NCBI RefSeq assembly: GCF_002000245.1
Contig: NZ_MTCM01000001.1
Location: forward strand, 1,488,001 to 1,552,000
Source: Sphingobacterium sp. CZ-UAM
GTDB lineage: Bacteria > Bacteroidota > Bacteroidia > Sphingobacteriales > Sphingobacteriaceae
Length of the DNA: 64,000 nucleotides
Direction of reading: 5' to 3'
Shown: piece after piece, positions 54,964 to 63,148 of the stretch
Layout of the letters: each line of letters begins with the position of its first letter
How positions within the stretch are numbered: the first letter of the stretch is position 1
Program-made: the position numbers and the translations under genes
The notes under the pieces: generated by a model
What the model was told of the DNA's origin: nothing
Databases searched by the model: none
The model's input: the letters and a program-made list of their open reading frames with translations, nothing else

Positions 54964-55875
54964 ATGAAAAGAAGTCTTGTTAGAACAGTCTTTTTTGGTA
55001 TAATATTACCATTTGCGTCTTGCTCAGTTATGAAAGATTCAACAAAAACAACCAACAGCTTTCCTAAAATCAGTTTGGAAGCCCATCGCGGTGGACGTGG
55101 TCTATACCCCGAAGAGTCTATTGCAGCGATGAAAAATGCGATTGATCTGCAGCAGGTAACAACACTGGAAATGGACTGTCAAATTACGAAAGACCGAAAG
55201 GTTGTTGTCTTTCATGACCATTATCTCAACCCCAAATTTGTACTAAAACCAGATGGCACCGAGATCCCCGAAAAAGATAAATCATTGAAAATATTTGCAA
55301 CGGACTATAAAGACCTGATCAAATACGATATCGGTTCCAAATTTTATAAGGAGTTTCCCGATCAAAAAAAACAGGTTACACGCATTGCGAAACTCGCTGA
55401 CCTCATCGATAGTACAGAAGCCTACGCCCTCCAAAAGAGAACGGCGCCTATGTTTTATAATATTGAGGTGAAAAGCAGTGTGGACAAAGATGGGATAGCT
55501 CATCCCCGGGTAGAAGAATTTGTTGATTTAATGGTACAGGTTATCACAGAAAAAAGAATTGCAGCACGTACCGTGGTTCAATCTTTTGATATCCGGGCAG
55601 TCAAGTACCTTAACAAAGCCTATCCACAACTTAAAGTGTCTTATCTGATTGATGCCAATTACACGAAAAATGCAGAAGAAACAATAGCAACACTCGGTTT
55701 CGCCCCCTTTATCATTAGCCCACACTATAAATTGGTGACAAGCGACTTTGTCAAGCAATACCACAAAGCAAATGTGAAGGTGATCCCCTGGACGGTAAAT
55801 AACAAAGCAGAAATAGAGCAATTAAAGGCGTTAAAGGTAGATGGAATTATCAGTGATTACCCGAATCTGTTCTAA
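54964..55875 (+). CDS. glycerophosphodiester phosphodiesterase lipoprotein
   Basis: The 303-residue lipoprotein has lipobox PFASC (Cys near 20). The GDPD domain follows: LEAHRGGRGLYPEES (first catalytic His, with PEES in place of the common PENT), LEMDCQITKDRKVVVFHDH (metal-binding Glu, Asp and second His), and YNIEVKSS. The C-terminal strand is VNNKAEIEQLKALKVDGII. It hydrolyses glycerophosphodiesters at the outer or periplasmic face of the envelope. It appears to be monocistronic. Confidence 0.9.
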   Translation: MKRSLVRTVFFGIILPFASCSVMKDSTKTTNSFPKISLEAHRGGRGLYPEESIAAMKNAIDLQQVTTLEMDCQITKDRKVVVFHDHYLNPKFVLKPDGTEIPEKDKSLKIFATDYKDLIKYDIGSKFYKEFPDQKKQVTRIAKLADLIDSTEAYALQKRTAPMFYNIEVKSSVDKDGIAHPRVEEFVDLMVQVITEKRIAARTVVQSFDIRAVKYLNKAYPQLKVSYLIDANYTKNAEETIATLGFAPFIISPHYKLVTSDFVKQYHKANVKVIPWTVNNKAEIEQLKALKVDGIISDYPNLF

Positions 55876-55920
55876 GGCTTTAACTTTTTCAATACCCTAA
55901 ACCATTCTTCGCTCCCGCTG

Positions 55921-55934
55921 TTGGTTTAAACCAA
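55921..55934. repeat. 14-bp perfect palindrome
   Basis: TTGGTTTAAACCAA at 55921-55934 lies between the GDPD stop and the terminator hairpin. It may be an operator or chance. Confidence 0.4.
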
Positions 55935-55937
55935 AGG

Positions 55938-55980
55938 ACCAAAATAGAGTAGCTTACGCTATGCGCTACTCTATTTTGGT
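55938..55980. terminator. long hairpin between convergent GDPD and patatin genes
   Basis: A 16-bp stem (55938-55953 with 55965-55980) has an 11-nt loop. It overlaps the last codons of the patatin gene and is AT-rich at its base, so it could terminate both convergent transcripts. Confidence 0.65.
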
Positions 55981-56781
55981 CTTACTCTTAAGGGCTTTAT
56001 CAATATACTCGCGCCCTTTTTGAACTAAAAACTCTGCCCGATGATAGTCCCATAGATTACAGATATTATAAGGAATATCTACAACAACATCCGGACGATA
56101 GAGGTCAATAATCATACGGCTCATTTTTCTACGCATCACATAATAGGAAGCTTGTAGAATATCTAAAGAATTTGAGGTTTTTGTATCCAGTTTTTTGATC
56201 ACTGAATACTGTTTATCCGGTTTTGATTCCAAATTAACCGCAATAATTAAATTCTCTTTTCTGGTGACATGGTTGATGGGCAGTGGATTGAGTACACCGC
56301 CATCTACATAGACGTGGGTATCTTCTTCGACTGCTGTAAAGACGGCCGGTATCGCAATAGAAGCCCGGATCGCGTCATACATACTTCCAAAGTCCAGTAC
56401 AACTTCTTTTTCATAATTAAGATCCGTAGCAACAGCTTTGAATAAAATCGGGAACGTTTCGATATTCGCATCGGGAATCACCGATTTCAACGCATTAAAG
56501 ACTTTGATCCCTTTCATCATTCCCAGGCCTTTCCAACTGAAATCCATCATATTGAAGACTGATTTCTTTGTGAGATTATGCATCCAATCCTCCAACACAT
56601 CCATCTTTCCCTGCGCATAAATTCCACCGACCAATGCGCCAATGGAACAACCGACAATTTCATCTATCTCAAAGCCCATTTCCTCCAGCTTACGAATAAC
56701 GCCGATATGTACTAATCCTCTCGCCCCACCACCTCCTAGGACAAGTGTTACTTTACGGTTCAAAAAATCTTTCTCTGACAT
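55966..56781 (-). CDS. patatin-like phospholipase
   Basis: The 271-residue protein uses the ATG at 56781, MSEKDFLNRKVTLVLGG; the frame opens 11 codons earlier but without family likeness. Patatin landmarks: oxyanion loop LVLGGGGARGLVHIGV, nucleophile Ser46 in GCSIGAL, and Asp160 in VDGGVLNPLP completing the Ser-Asp dyad. It matches the RssA-like bacterial group. It probably hydrolyses phospholipids or other acyl esters in the cytoplasm or at the membrane. The substrate is not known. Confidence 0.9.
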   Translation of the reverse strand: MSEKDFLNRKVTLVLGGGGARGLVHIGVIRKLEEMGFEIDEIVGCSIGALVGGIYAQGKMDVLEDWMHNLTKKSVFNMMDFSWKGLGMMKGIKVFNALKSVIPDANIETFPILFKAVATDLNYEKEVVLDFGSMYDAIRASIAIPAVFTAVEEDTHVYVDGGVLNPLPINHVTRKENLIIAVNLESKPDKQYSVIKKLDTKTSNSLDILQASYYVMRRKMSRMIIDLYRPDVVVDIPYNICNLWDYHRAEFLVQKGREYIDKALKSKTKIE

Positions 56782-56891
56782 ATACTTAGACCTGCAATAT
56801 AATGATGTTGACATTGCCCCAACAATGTTATCCGATATTCACCGTTATAATATGTATTTTTGATTACAATATACGGAGTAAAATAAGAAAT

Positions 56892-57596
56892 ATGAAAATA
56901 GAAATCTGGTCGGACATCATTTGTCCATTTTGTTATATTGGCTTGACAAAGCTTGAATCAGCATTACAGGAATATGAGCGTGAAATACAGGCGGAAATTA
57001 CATGGAAATCCTATCAGCTCAACCCTGATTTTCCCGAAGATGCGCCAGGGATGCCGACATACGACTATCTTGTCCGGACAAAAGGAATGAGCATGGACGA
57101 TGTCGTAGCGATGACAGGACAACTCAGTGCACAGGCAAAAGAACTCGGCATTACCCTAAATTTTGATAAGGCAATTGTTGTAAATACCAAAAAGGCACAT
57201 CGCCTTCTTCATTTTGCCCAGGCAAATGACAAAGGAACGGCACTCAAAAAATCGTTACTCAAAGCCCATTTTACCGACGGCTTGAATGTCAACGATAACG
57301 CCACCCTTATTGAGTTAGCTACACTGGAAGGTTTGGATGAACAAAAGGTTCAGGAACTTTTGGATACCGATCAATATGCTTATGAAGTCAGTCAGGACAT
57401 ACAGGAAGGTGTCAACCTTGGCCTTCGCGGTGTGCCCTTCTTTGTATTTGACCGGAAATATGCAATTCCCGGTGCGCAACCCATGGAGGTTTTTCACAAT
57501 ACGATCAAAGAGTGTTTGGCGAGCCAAGCTACCCCTTTACAGCAAAGAGGTGAAGAAGGGGCTTCCTGCGATCCTGAAACAGGAAAATGTGAGTAA
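56892..57596 (+). CDS. DsbA-family oxidoreductase (FrnE-like)
   Basis: A 234-residue thioredoxin-fold protein without signal peptide. The active site is IICPFCYIG (Cys11, Cys14). It has the helical insertion of the FrnE/2-hydroxychromene isomerase group (YDYLVRTKGMSMDDV), cis-Pro GVPFFVFDRKYAIPGAQP and a C-terminal CDPETGKC, a second cysteine pair known in FrnE. The frame extends upstream to 56802, but the ATG at 56892 starts exactly at MKIEIWSDI as in relatives. It likely handles disulfides in the cytoplasm. Confidence 0.9.
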   Translation: MKIEIWSDIICPFCYIGLTKLESALQEYEREIQAEITWKSYQLNPDFPEDAPGMPTYDYLVRTKGMSMDDVVAMTGQLSAQAKELGITLNFDKAIVVNTKKAHRLLHFAQANDKGTALKKSLLKAHFTDGLNVNDNATLIELATLEGLDEQKVQELLDTDQYAYEVSQDIQEGVNLGLRGVPFFVFDRKYAIPGAQPMEVFHNTIKECLASQATPLQQRGEEGASCDPETGKCE

Positions 57597-57665
57597 AGAA
57601 AGAAAAAAGTTTTAGTTTAATTTACTATTTTCGCAAGCTTATAACGACAAACAAATTTGGTATAA

Positions 57666-60600
57666 ATGCAGTTAACCAAACTAGAAATAAAAGGATTTAA
57701 GAGTTTCGGAGATAAGATCACGATCAACTTCAATGACGGTGTCACCGCAATCGTTGGACCAAACGGATGCGGAAAATCCAATGTAGTGGATGCAATACGC
57801 TGGGTGCTTGGTGAACAAAGTACAAAGATGTTACGCTCTGACAAAATGGAGAATATCATTTTCAACGGAACCAAAAATAGAAAACCAGCGAATCTTGCCG
57901 AAGTATCCTTAACCTTCAACAACAACAATAATATCCTCCCAACGGAATTTTCTACCGTTACGGTAACACGTAAATTATTCCGAAACGGAGATAGCGAATA
58001 TCGTCTGAACGATGTAAAGTGCCGTTTAAAAGATATCACAGATTTATTTTTGGATACTGGAGTAGGTGCGGATAGCTATTCCATCATTGAGTTGAAGATG
58101 ATTGATGAGATCATCAATAATAAAGACAATTCGCGTCGGAATCTTTTTGAAGAAGCCTCTGGAATCTCAAAATATAAAGTACGTAAAAAACAGACGCTGG
58201 CCAAACTACGCGATACCGAAGCTGATCTCAGCCGCGTAGACGACCTTCTCTATGAGATCACAAAAAATCTCAAATCCTTAGAAAATCAGGCTAAAAAAGC
58301 GGAGAAATACACCCTGCTCAAACAGGAATACCGTCAAAGTAGCATTGATCTCGCATATTACAGAATCGCTGATTTTTCGACAGAACTTGACCGACTTCAA
58401 ACACAGGAGTCCAAAGTCCAGAAAGATGCCTCAAATTCCCAGCAATTAATCCTGAAAGCAGAAACAGAATTGCAGTCATTGCGTCAGATAAACCTGGAAC
58501 AGGAGAAAAATCTTTCCGTGCAGCAAAAGGCAACCCAGGAATTTGTCAACAAAATCCGTGGGTATGAATCGGAAAAGAAGATCAAAAATGAAAAGGTAAA
58601 AAATCTTCAGGATAAAGAAAACAGATTAAATCTGGATATCAATACGGACAAACAACAACTTAATCATGTCCTCTATACCATAAAAAGGTTGAACGAGGAG
58701 TTGTTTGATGAACAAAATAAACTGGATTCATTCAAAGACAATCTGGAATCCAATAAATCTGAGGTGGATGCCTTACGCGGTCAGCAACAATCTGCAAAAG
58801 GTAAACTGGATATCTTTAACAAAAGTAATGCTGAACTTCAGGCTAAGATTTATAAACTCGAAAAGGATCTTGCTGTTTTTAATATCCAAAAGGAGGCCCT
58901 TCTTCAGGAGGCTGTACGCAATAGTGTGGATACCGAAGCAAAAGAGACCGAATTGGTTCAATTTGATAGCGCTGTAGCGGAATTGGAAGGTCGTGTGGAG
59001 GCTCAGCAGTTGCAATATGATTCAGCCCATCAGCTTGAAGAAGAACTGCAGGCGCAAATTCTCGCATGTCAAACCAATCTGGAGGAATTTAAAGCACAGC
59101 TTGCGAAAGACCTCAGGTTAGTTGATGCTAAACAGAATGAATATAACCTAACAAAATCCCTTATTGACAACTTAGAAGGTTTCCCGGATTCTATTCGGTT
59201 TTTAAAGAAAAATGCAGGCTGGAAAAAACAACCGCCTCTTTTCTCCGATGTGCTATTCTGTCAGGAAGACTATCGCGTTGCAATTGAAAATTACCTGGAA
59301 CCGATCATGAACCATTATGTTGTCGAAACACAACAGGATGCCGTTCAGGCCATTCAATTGCTAAGTGATGCCGCAAAAGGTCGTGCCAATTTCTTTGTTC
59401 TTGAAGCTATTGATACTGCTGTTACACAACCCCTTCCTCCCCGGGATAATCTCATGTGCGCATTGGATGTGATCACAGTAGACGATAAATATAAAGCACT
59501 TTGTACCCTACTCCTTCAACATGTCTATATTTTAAAGCAGGAAAGCGAAAAGGAAATGGAGCAAAAGCTTCCCGAAACCGGACAGGTTATCTTGCAAAAG
59601 AACGGTCGCTACGCCAAACATCATCTGGGGTTATCGGGCGGGTCCGTTGGATTATTCGAAGGAAAACGTATCGGTAGAGCAAAAAATCTGGAAGTTCTTT
59701 CGCAGGAGATTAAGACGCTCAATCAGGAGATTGCAAAACTTGAAGACAAAATAACTGCTGAAACAGCCCGTTTAGAGGCTCTGCGTGGCAATTCGCAAAA
59801 GGAACTTATTGATGAACTACGCTTTCAACTGAACAGACTCAACAACGAGCTGATTACGGTGAAAACCAAACAAGAGCAATACCAGGCTTTCATCAGTAAT
59901 TCTCAGCTACGTAAAAAAGACATTCAGGAAAAAATTGCGACGATCGAGGCAGATCTTATTCTTGCCGAACCTCAGCTACATGAATTACGTATTCAAAAAG
60001 ATCAGAGTGTAGCCGAACTATCGGAATTACAGGATCAATTTCATGAAATTTCAGAAATCTTGAATGAAAAATCCATTGCCTATAACCAGGAAAATATCAG
60101 TTATCATCAGCAATTAAATAAAGTCTCCAATATTAGCAAAGATCTTGAATTCAGAGAGACTCAAAAAGATGATTATGAAATTCGTATCGAACGAAACAGC
60201 CTTGAACTTGTAGAGGTACAGGAAGCACTACGGACGACCATTCCTTTTGAGGACGAAGAAGACGCGGATCTTATTGCGATGTATGAGCAAAAAATTGCAT
60301 TGGAAGATGGCTTAAAGGAATTGGAAGAAAAATATTACGCAGACAAACAACAAATCAATAATCTTGAGGATTCTCTTACACAGCAACGCCGCTCAAAAGA
60401 ACAGAGTGATTTTCTTGTCACTGAAATTAAAGACAAAAAAACAGCCTTACAAATTGATCTAAATGCGTTGAAAGAACGACTTTCTGTTGAGTTTAATATC
60501 GAATTGAAGGATCTTATTGAACGTGAGGATGTACCAGAAATTGCAGAGGACCAATCTACTTTGACCGCAAAATGTAGCAAACTCAAAAAGCAGCTTGATG

Positions 60601-61208
60601 AATTTGGAACAATCAATTTAATGGCTAAAGAAGCCTTTGATGAGATGAATGAACGTTATGATTTTATCAATAAGGAAAAAGCGGACCTGATCGAAGCAAA
60701 AGGTTCTTTAATGGCCACCATCAAAGAGATCGACGATACCGCTAAAGTGCAATTTATGTTTACCTTCAATGCAGTAAGGGATAATTTCATCAAGGTGTTC
60801 CGCTCTTTGTTTAATGAAGAGGATAGCTGTGACCTTGTCCTAACTGATCCGGGCAATCCGCTGGATTCGGATATTGATATCATTGCTCAGCCAAAGGGAA
60901 AACGTCCGTTGTCAATCAACCAGCTTTCAGGTGGGGAGAAAACCTTGACTTCTACGGCATTGTTATTTTCGCTGTATCTGTCAAAACCAGCACCTTTCTG
61001 TATTTTCGATGAAGTGGATGCACCTTTAGATGATACCAATATTGACAAATTCAATAACATCATCCGTGATTTCTCCAAAAACTCTCAGTTTATCGTTGTA
61101 TCACACAACAAAAAAACCATTGCCAGTACAGATATTATCTATGGTGTGACTATGGTCGAACAAGGGGTCTCGCGTGTTGTTGCAGTAGATTTAAGGGAAG
61201 TAGCCTAA
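57666..61208 (+). CDS. smc: chromosome segregation protein SMC
   Basis: A 1180-residue SMC ATPase that organises and segregates the chromosome. The N-terminal head has IKGFKSFGDK and Walker A VGPNGCGKSNVVDAIRWVLG. Two long coiled coils flank a hinge at about residues 500-660 (DNLEGFPDSIRFLKK, LSGGSVGLFEGKRIGRAKNL). The C-terminal head has the signature LSGGEKTLTSTALLF and Walker B PFCIFDEVDAPLDD. Length is normal. The gene stands alone, with a strong terminator after it; scpA and scpB are not in this window. Confidence 0.96.
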   Translation: MQLTKLEIKGFKSFGDKITINFNDGVTAIVGPNGCGKSNVVDAIRWVLGEQSTKMLRSDKMENIIFNGTKNRKPANLAEVSLTFNNNNNILPTEFSTVTVTRKLFRNGDSEYRLNDVKCRLKDITDLFLDTGVGADSYSIIELKMIDEIINNKDNSRRNLFEEASGISKYKVRKKQTLAKLRDTEADLSRVDDLLYEITKNLKSLENQAKKAEKYTLLKQEYRQSSIDLAYYRIADFSTELDRLQTQESKVQKDASNSQQLILKAETELQSLRQINLEQEKNLSVQQKATQEFVNKIRGYESEKKIKNEKVKNLQDKENRLNLDINTDKQQLNHVLYTIKRLNEELFDEQNKLDSFKDNLESNKSEVDALRGQQQSAKGKLDIFNKSNAELQAKIYKLEKDLAVFNIQKEALLQEAVRNSVDTEAKETELVQFDSAVAELEGRVEAQQLQYDSAHQLEEELQAQILACQTNLEEFKAQLAKDLRLVDAKQNEYNLTKSLIDNLEGFPDSIRFLKKNAGWKKQPPLFSDVLFCQEDYRVAIENYLEPIMNHYVVETQQDAVQAIQLLSDAAKGRANFFVLEAIDTAVTQPLPPRDNLMCALDVITVDDKYKALCTLLLQHVYILKQESEKEMEQKLPETGQVILQKNGRYAKHHLGLSGGSVGLFEGKRIGRAKNLEVLSQEIKTLNQEIAKLEDKITAETARLEALRGNSQKELIDELRFQLNRLNNELITVKTKQEQYQAFISNSQLRKKDIQEKIATIEADLILAEPQLHELRIQKDQSVAELSELQDQFHEISEILNEKSIAYNQENISYHQQLNKVSNISKDLEFRETQKDDYEIRIERNSLELVEVQEALRTTIPFEDEEDADLIAMYEQKIALEDGLKELEEKYYADKQQINNLEDSLTQQRRSKEQSDFLVTEIKDKKTALQIDLNALKERLSVEFNIELKDLIEREDVPEIAEDQSTLTAKCSKLKKQLDEFGTINLMAKEAFDEMNERYDFINKEKADLIEAKGSLMATIKEIDDTAKVQFMFTFNAVRDNFIKVFRSLFNEEDSCDLVLTDPGNPLDSDIDIIAQPKGKRPLSINQLSGGEKTLTSTALLFSLYLSKPAPFCIFDEVDAPLDDTNIDKFNNIIRDFSKNSQFIVVSHNKKTIASTDIIYGVTMVEQGVSRVVAVDLREVA

Positions 61209-61220
61209 AATTAAATATTA

Positions 61221-61268
61221 CACATAAAAAAAGTCCTGCGGTCAAAATCGCAGGACTTTTTTTATGTG
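61221..61268. terminator. strong terminator after smc
   Basis: A 20-bp perfect stem (61221-61240 with 61249-61268) has an 8-nt loop and carries A and T runs, so it would act in both directions. Confidence 0.9.
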
Positions 61269-61371
61269 CAGGGAATACTACTCCCTAAACAATGCTTTTA
61301 TTGTACATAAATAAGCATTAGGATAAATAAATTTAATTTCTTAATTTCTAACCATTATCAAGAATTAAACA

Positions 61372-61734
61372 ATGAAATTATTAGCAACACTATTGGTCTG
61401 TGCGGTCCTACAGTCATGCCATGTAAACAATCTTCGCAAAAAAGATCAACACGCATTATATATAAATACAATTGTTCCCGCCCGTACATTCTTAGAGATT
61501 TCAACGGAGGATAGCGGGACGTTTTCTGTAGACGCCATAAATAAATCCAGTGACAATATTGTATTGACGACCGAAACCAGTGAAGTTATGATGAAAAAAA
61601 ACAACACCTATTCCCTGACTATCGGTGAGAAGAAAAACTTACGCATCAAGAATATATCCGGGCAGGAAATCGGTATAAAGCTAAAAGTGTATAATCACTC
61701 CTCCAAAGTGATTCAGCAGTTAAATAAGCTATAA
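61372..61734 (+). CDS. small lipoprotein, 120 aa
   Basis: The 120-residue precursor has lipobox VLQSC (Cys16) after a short signal. The mature part is a polar, strand-rich domain (YINTIVPARTFLEISTEDSG, NNTYSLTIGEKKNLRIKNIS) and ends basic. I recognise no family. A terminator hairpin follows 17 nt after the stop. Surface or periplasmic location is expected; function unknown. Confidence 0.75.
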   Translation: MKLLATLLVCAVLQSCHVNNLRKKDQHALYINTIVPARTFLEISTEDSGTFSVDAINKSSDNIVLTTETSEVMMKKNNTYSLTIGEKKNLRIKNISGQEIGIKLKVYNHSSKVIQQLNKL

Positions 61735-61751
61735 CACACCGCGACTCGGAA

Positions 61752-61795
61752 GCCAGAAGCTCGGATATTTTCCATGTCCGAGCTTCTGGCATTTA
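61752..61795 (+). terminator. terminator after small lipoprotein
   Basis: A 14-bp perfect stem (61752-61765 with 61777-61790) has an 11-nt loop. The following ATTTATC is only modestly T-rich. Confidence 0.7.
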
Positions 61796-61802
61796 TCAAT
61801 CA

Positions 61803-61938
61803 AATAAAAAGCCCAGAGTGGGGAACTCTGAGCTTTCGTTAGCCATATATTAACCTATTTTATGAAAAGTATTTGATTTTAAAACGTCGCTTGTTTGAAT
61901 TAATTATATGATTACTACCTCTTTAACATTTTTTAACA
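61803..61938 (-). ncRNA. element A: possible small RNA with terminator hairpin
   Basis: On the minus strand the stem (61811-61819 with 61825-61833, one mismatch) is followed by a T-run (complement of 61804-61810), like a terminator. Upstream are blocks shared with element B: TTAACCTA (61850-61857), TTATGAAAAGT (61860-61870) and ACATTTTTTAACA (61926-61938). It has no long reading frame on the plus strand, where the ATG is followed two codons later by a stop. It could instead be a plus-strand leader structure. Confidence 0.45.
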
Positions 61939-62041
61939 TTTAATAACCTATGCTATATTCCCCTCCTTCTTCCATGAACTCTTATATCATTAGTGATCTA
62001 ACATCTACTTTGGCTGTATTGATACAGTGATGACTAAAAAC

Positions 62042-62217
62042 AAAAAAGCCCGAAGTTGAGAACTCCGGGCTAACCTAACCAATTATTAACCTAAATTTAT
62101 GAAAAGTCCAATCTTAATCAAAGCATCCTTTTACATTGATTTTCTTTATAACGTATCCCTCTCGATCAATATTACATGTACCCCTCCGATTTATTTCAAT
62201 TTTGACATTTTTTAACA
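62042..62217 (-). ncRNA. element B: possible small RNA, paralogue of element A
   Basis: An 11-bp stem with one A-C mismatch (62047-62057 with 62061-62071) has a 3-nt loop; read on the minus strand it is followed by a T-run (complement of 62042-62046). TTAACCTA (62086-62093), TTATGAAAAGT (62097-62107) and ACATTTTTTAACA (62205-62217) occur in the same order as in element A. A 39-codon plus-strand frame from the ATG at 62099 ends before 62220 and looks non-coding. Confidence 0.5.
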
Positions 62218-62264
62218 ATTCAATAAGTAACTTTAGGTGAATAAATCCTATAAAATCAACGATT

Positions 62265-63074
62265 ATGGCAGAATATGATTTAAAAGAACTTCAGAAAATC
62301 CGTCAAAACAAAGATGTTCTTGACTATTTAGAGCAACACGGAATTTTGGAGATCAAAAAATTTAACGATATCTATGACTATGAAACAGAGCTTTATGATC
62401 TCCAGGTTACCTTACTCAAATTACAATACGATATTATCGAAAAAGGAAAGCGTGTAGTCATTCTCTTCGAAGGAAGGGATGCTGCCGGCAAAGGAGGAAC
62501 GATTGGTCGGGTAACCGAATATCTAAATCCCAAAAAGGTACGTGTTGTCGCTTTGCCCAAACCTACAGTGGAAGAGAATGGGCAATGGTATTTTCAACGG
62601 TATATCAAGCATCTGCCCAATGCGGGCGAAATGGTTATTTTCGATCGTAGTTACTATAATCGCGCGGTCGTAGAACCTGTATTTGATTTTTGCACAAAGG
62701 AACAGCATGAATTATTCATGCAGCAGGTACCGGAATTTGAAAAGCAATTGATTGATGACGGGATTATCCTCATCAAAATTTTTCTGAGTATCAGTAAAGA
62801 AGAGCAGGCTGAACGATTGAAGGAGCGACAGGAAGACATTCTAAAACGCTGGAAAATTGGCGTGCTGGATCAACAGGCGCAGGAAAAATGGGATGTTTAT
62901 ACCGGATATATCGAGAATCTTTTTAAAAAGACCGGTACTAAAAAATCACCATGGTATGAAATCGATAAAGACAATAAAAAGAAAGCGCGCTTAGCCGCTT
63001 TTCGGATAATTATCAATGCAATTGCTGGAAACGAAATGGAGAAATTGGATTCTTTTGTGAACAAACACGATTAA
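62265..63074 (+). CDS. ppk2: polyphosphate kinase 2 family protein
   Basis: A 269-residue kinase that moves phosphate between polyphosphate and nucleotides. Walker A is EGRDAAGKGGTIGRV, Walker B FDRSYYNRAVVEPV, and the lid is RLKERQEDILKRWKIG. KHLPNAGEMVIFDRSYYN is typical of the family. The single-domain length fits class I PPK2. Direction of catalysis and preferred nucleotide cannot be told. It lies behind the two hairpin elements and is convergent with pckA. Confidence 0.93.
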   Translation: MAEYDLKELQKIRQNKDVLDYLEQHGILEIKKFNDIYDYETELYDLQVTLLKLQYDIIEKGKRVVILFEGRDAAGKGGTIGRVTEYLNPKKVRVVALPKPTVEENGQWYFQRYIKHLPNAGEMVIFDRSYYNRAVVEPVFDFCTKEQHELFMQQVPEFEKQLIDDGIILIKIFLSISKEEQAERLKERQEDILKRWKIGVLDQQAQEKWDVYTGYIENLFKKTGTKKSPWYEIDKDNKKKARLAAFRIIINAIAGNEMEKLDSFVNKHD

Positions 63075-63083
63075 TCTCTCAAT

Positions 63084-63124
63084 CATAAAAATGCCCCCGA
63101 AAAGAAGAGGTCTTTTGGGGGCAT
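63084..63124 (-). terminator. terminator of pckA, possibly bidirectional
   Basis: A 14-bp stem with one bulged G (63091-63105 with 63111-63124) has a 5-nt loop. On the minus strand it is followed by a T-run, so it ends pckA; it could also stop the convergent ppk2 transcript. Confidence 0.8.
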
Positions 63125-63148
63125 CATATACTATCCCTTGTCAGACTT

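Noticed and set aside
62099..62218. 39-codon plus-strand frame starting MKSPILIKASF in element B
   Set aside because: Element A has the same ATG block but stops after four codons, so a conserved peptide is unlikely.
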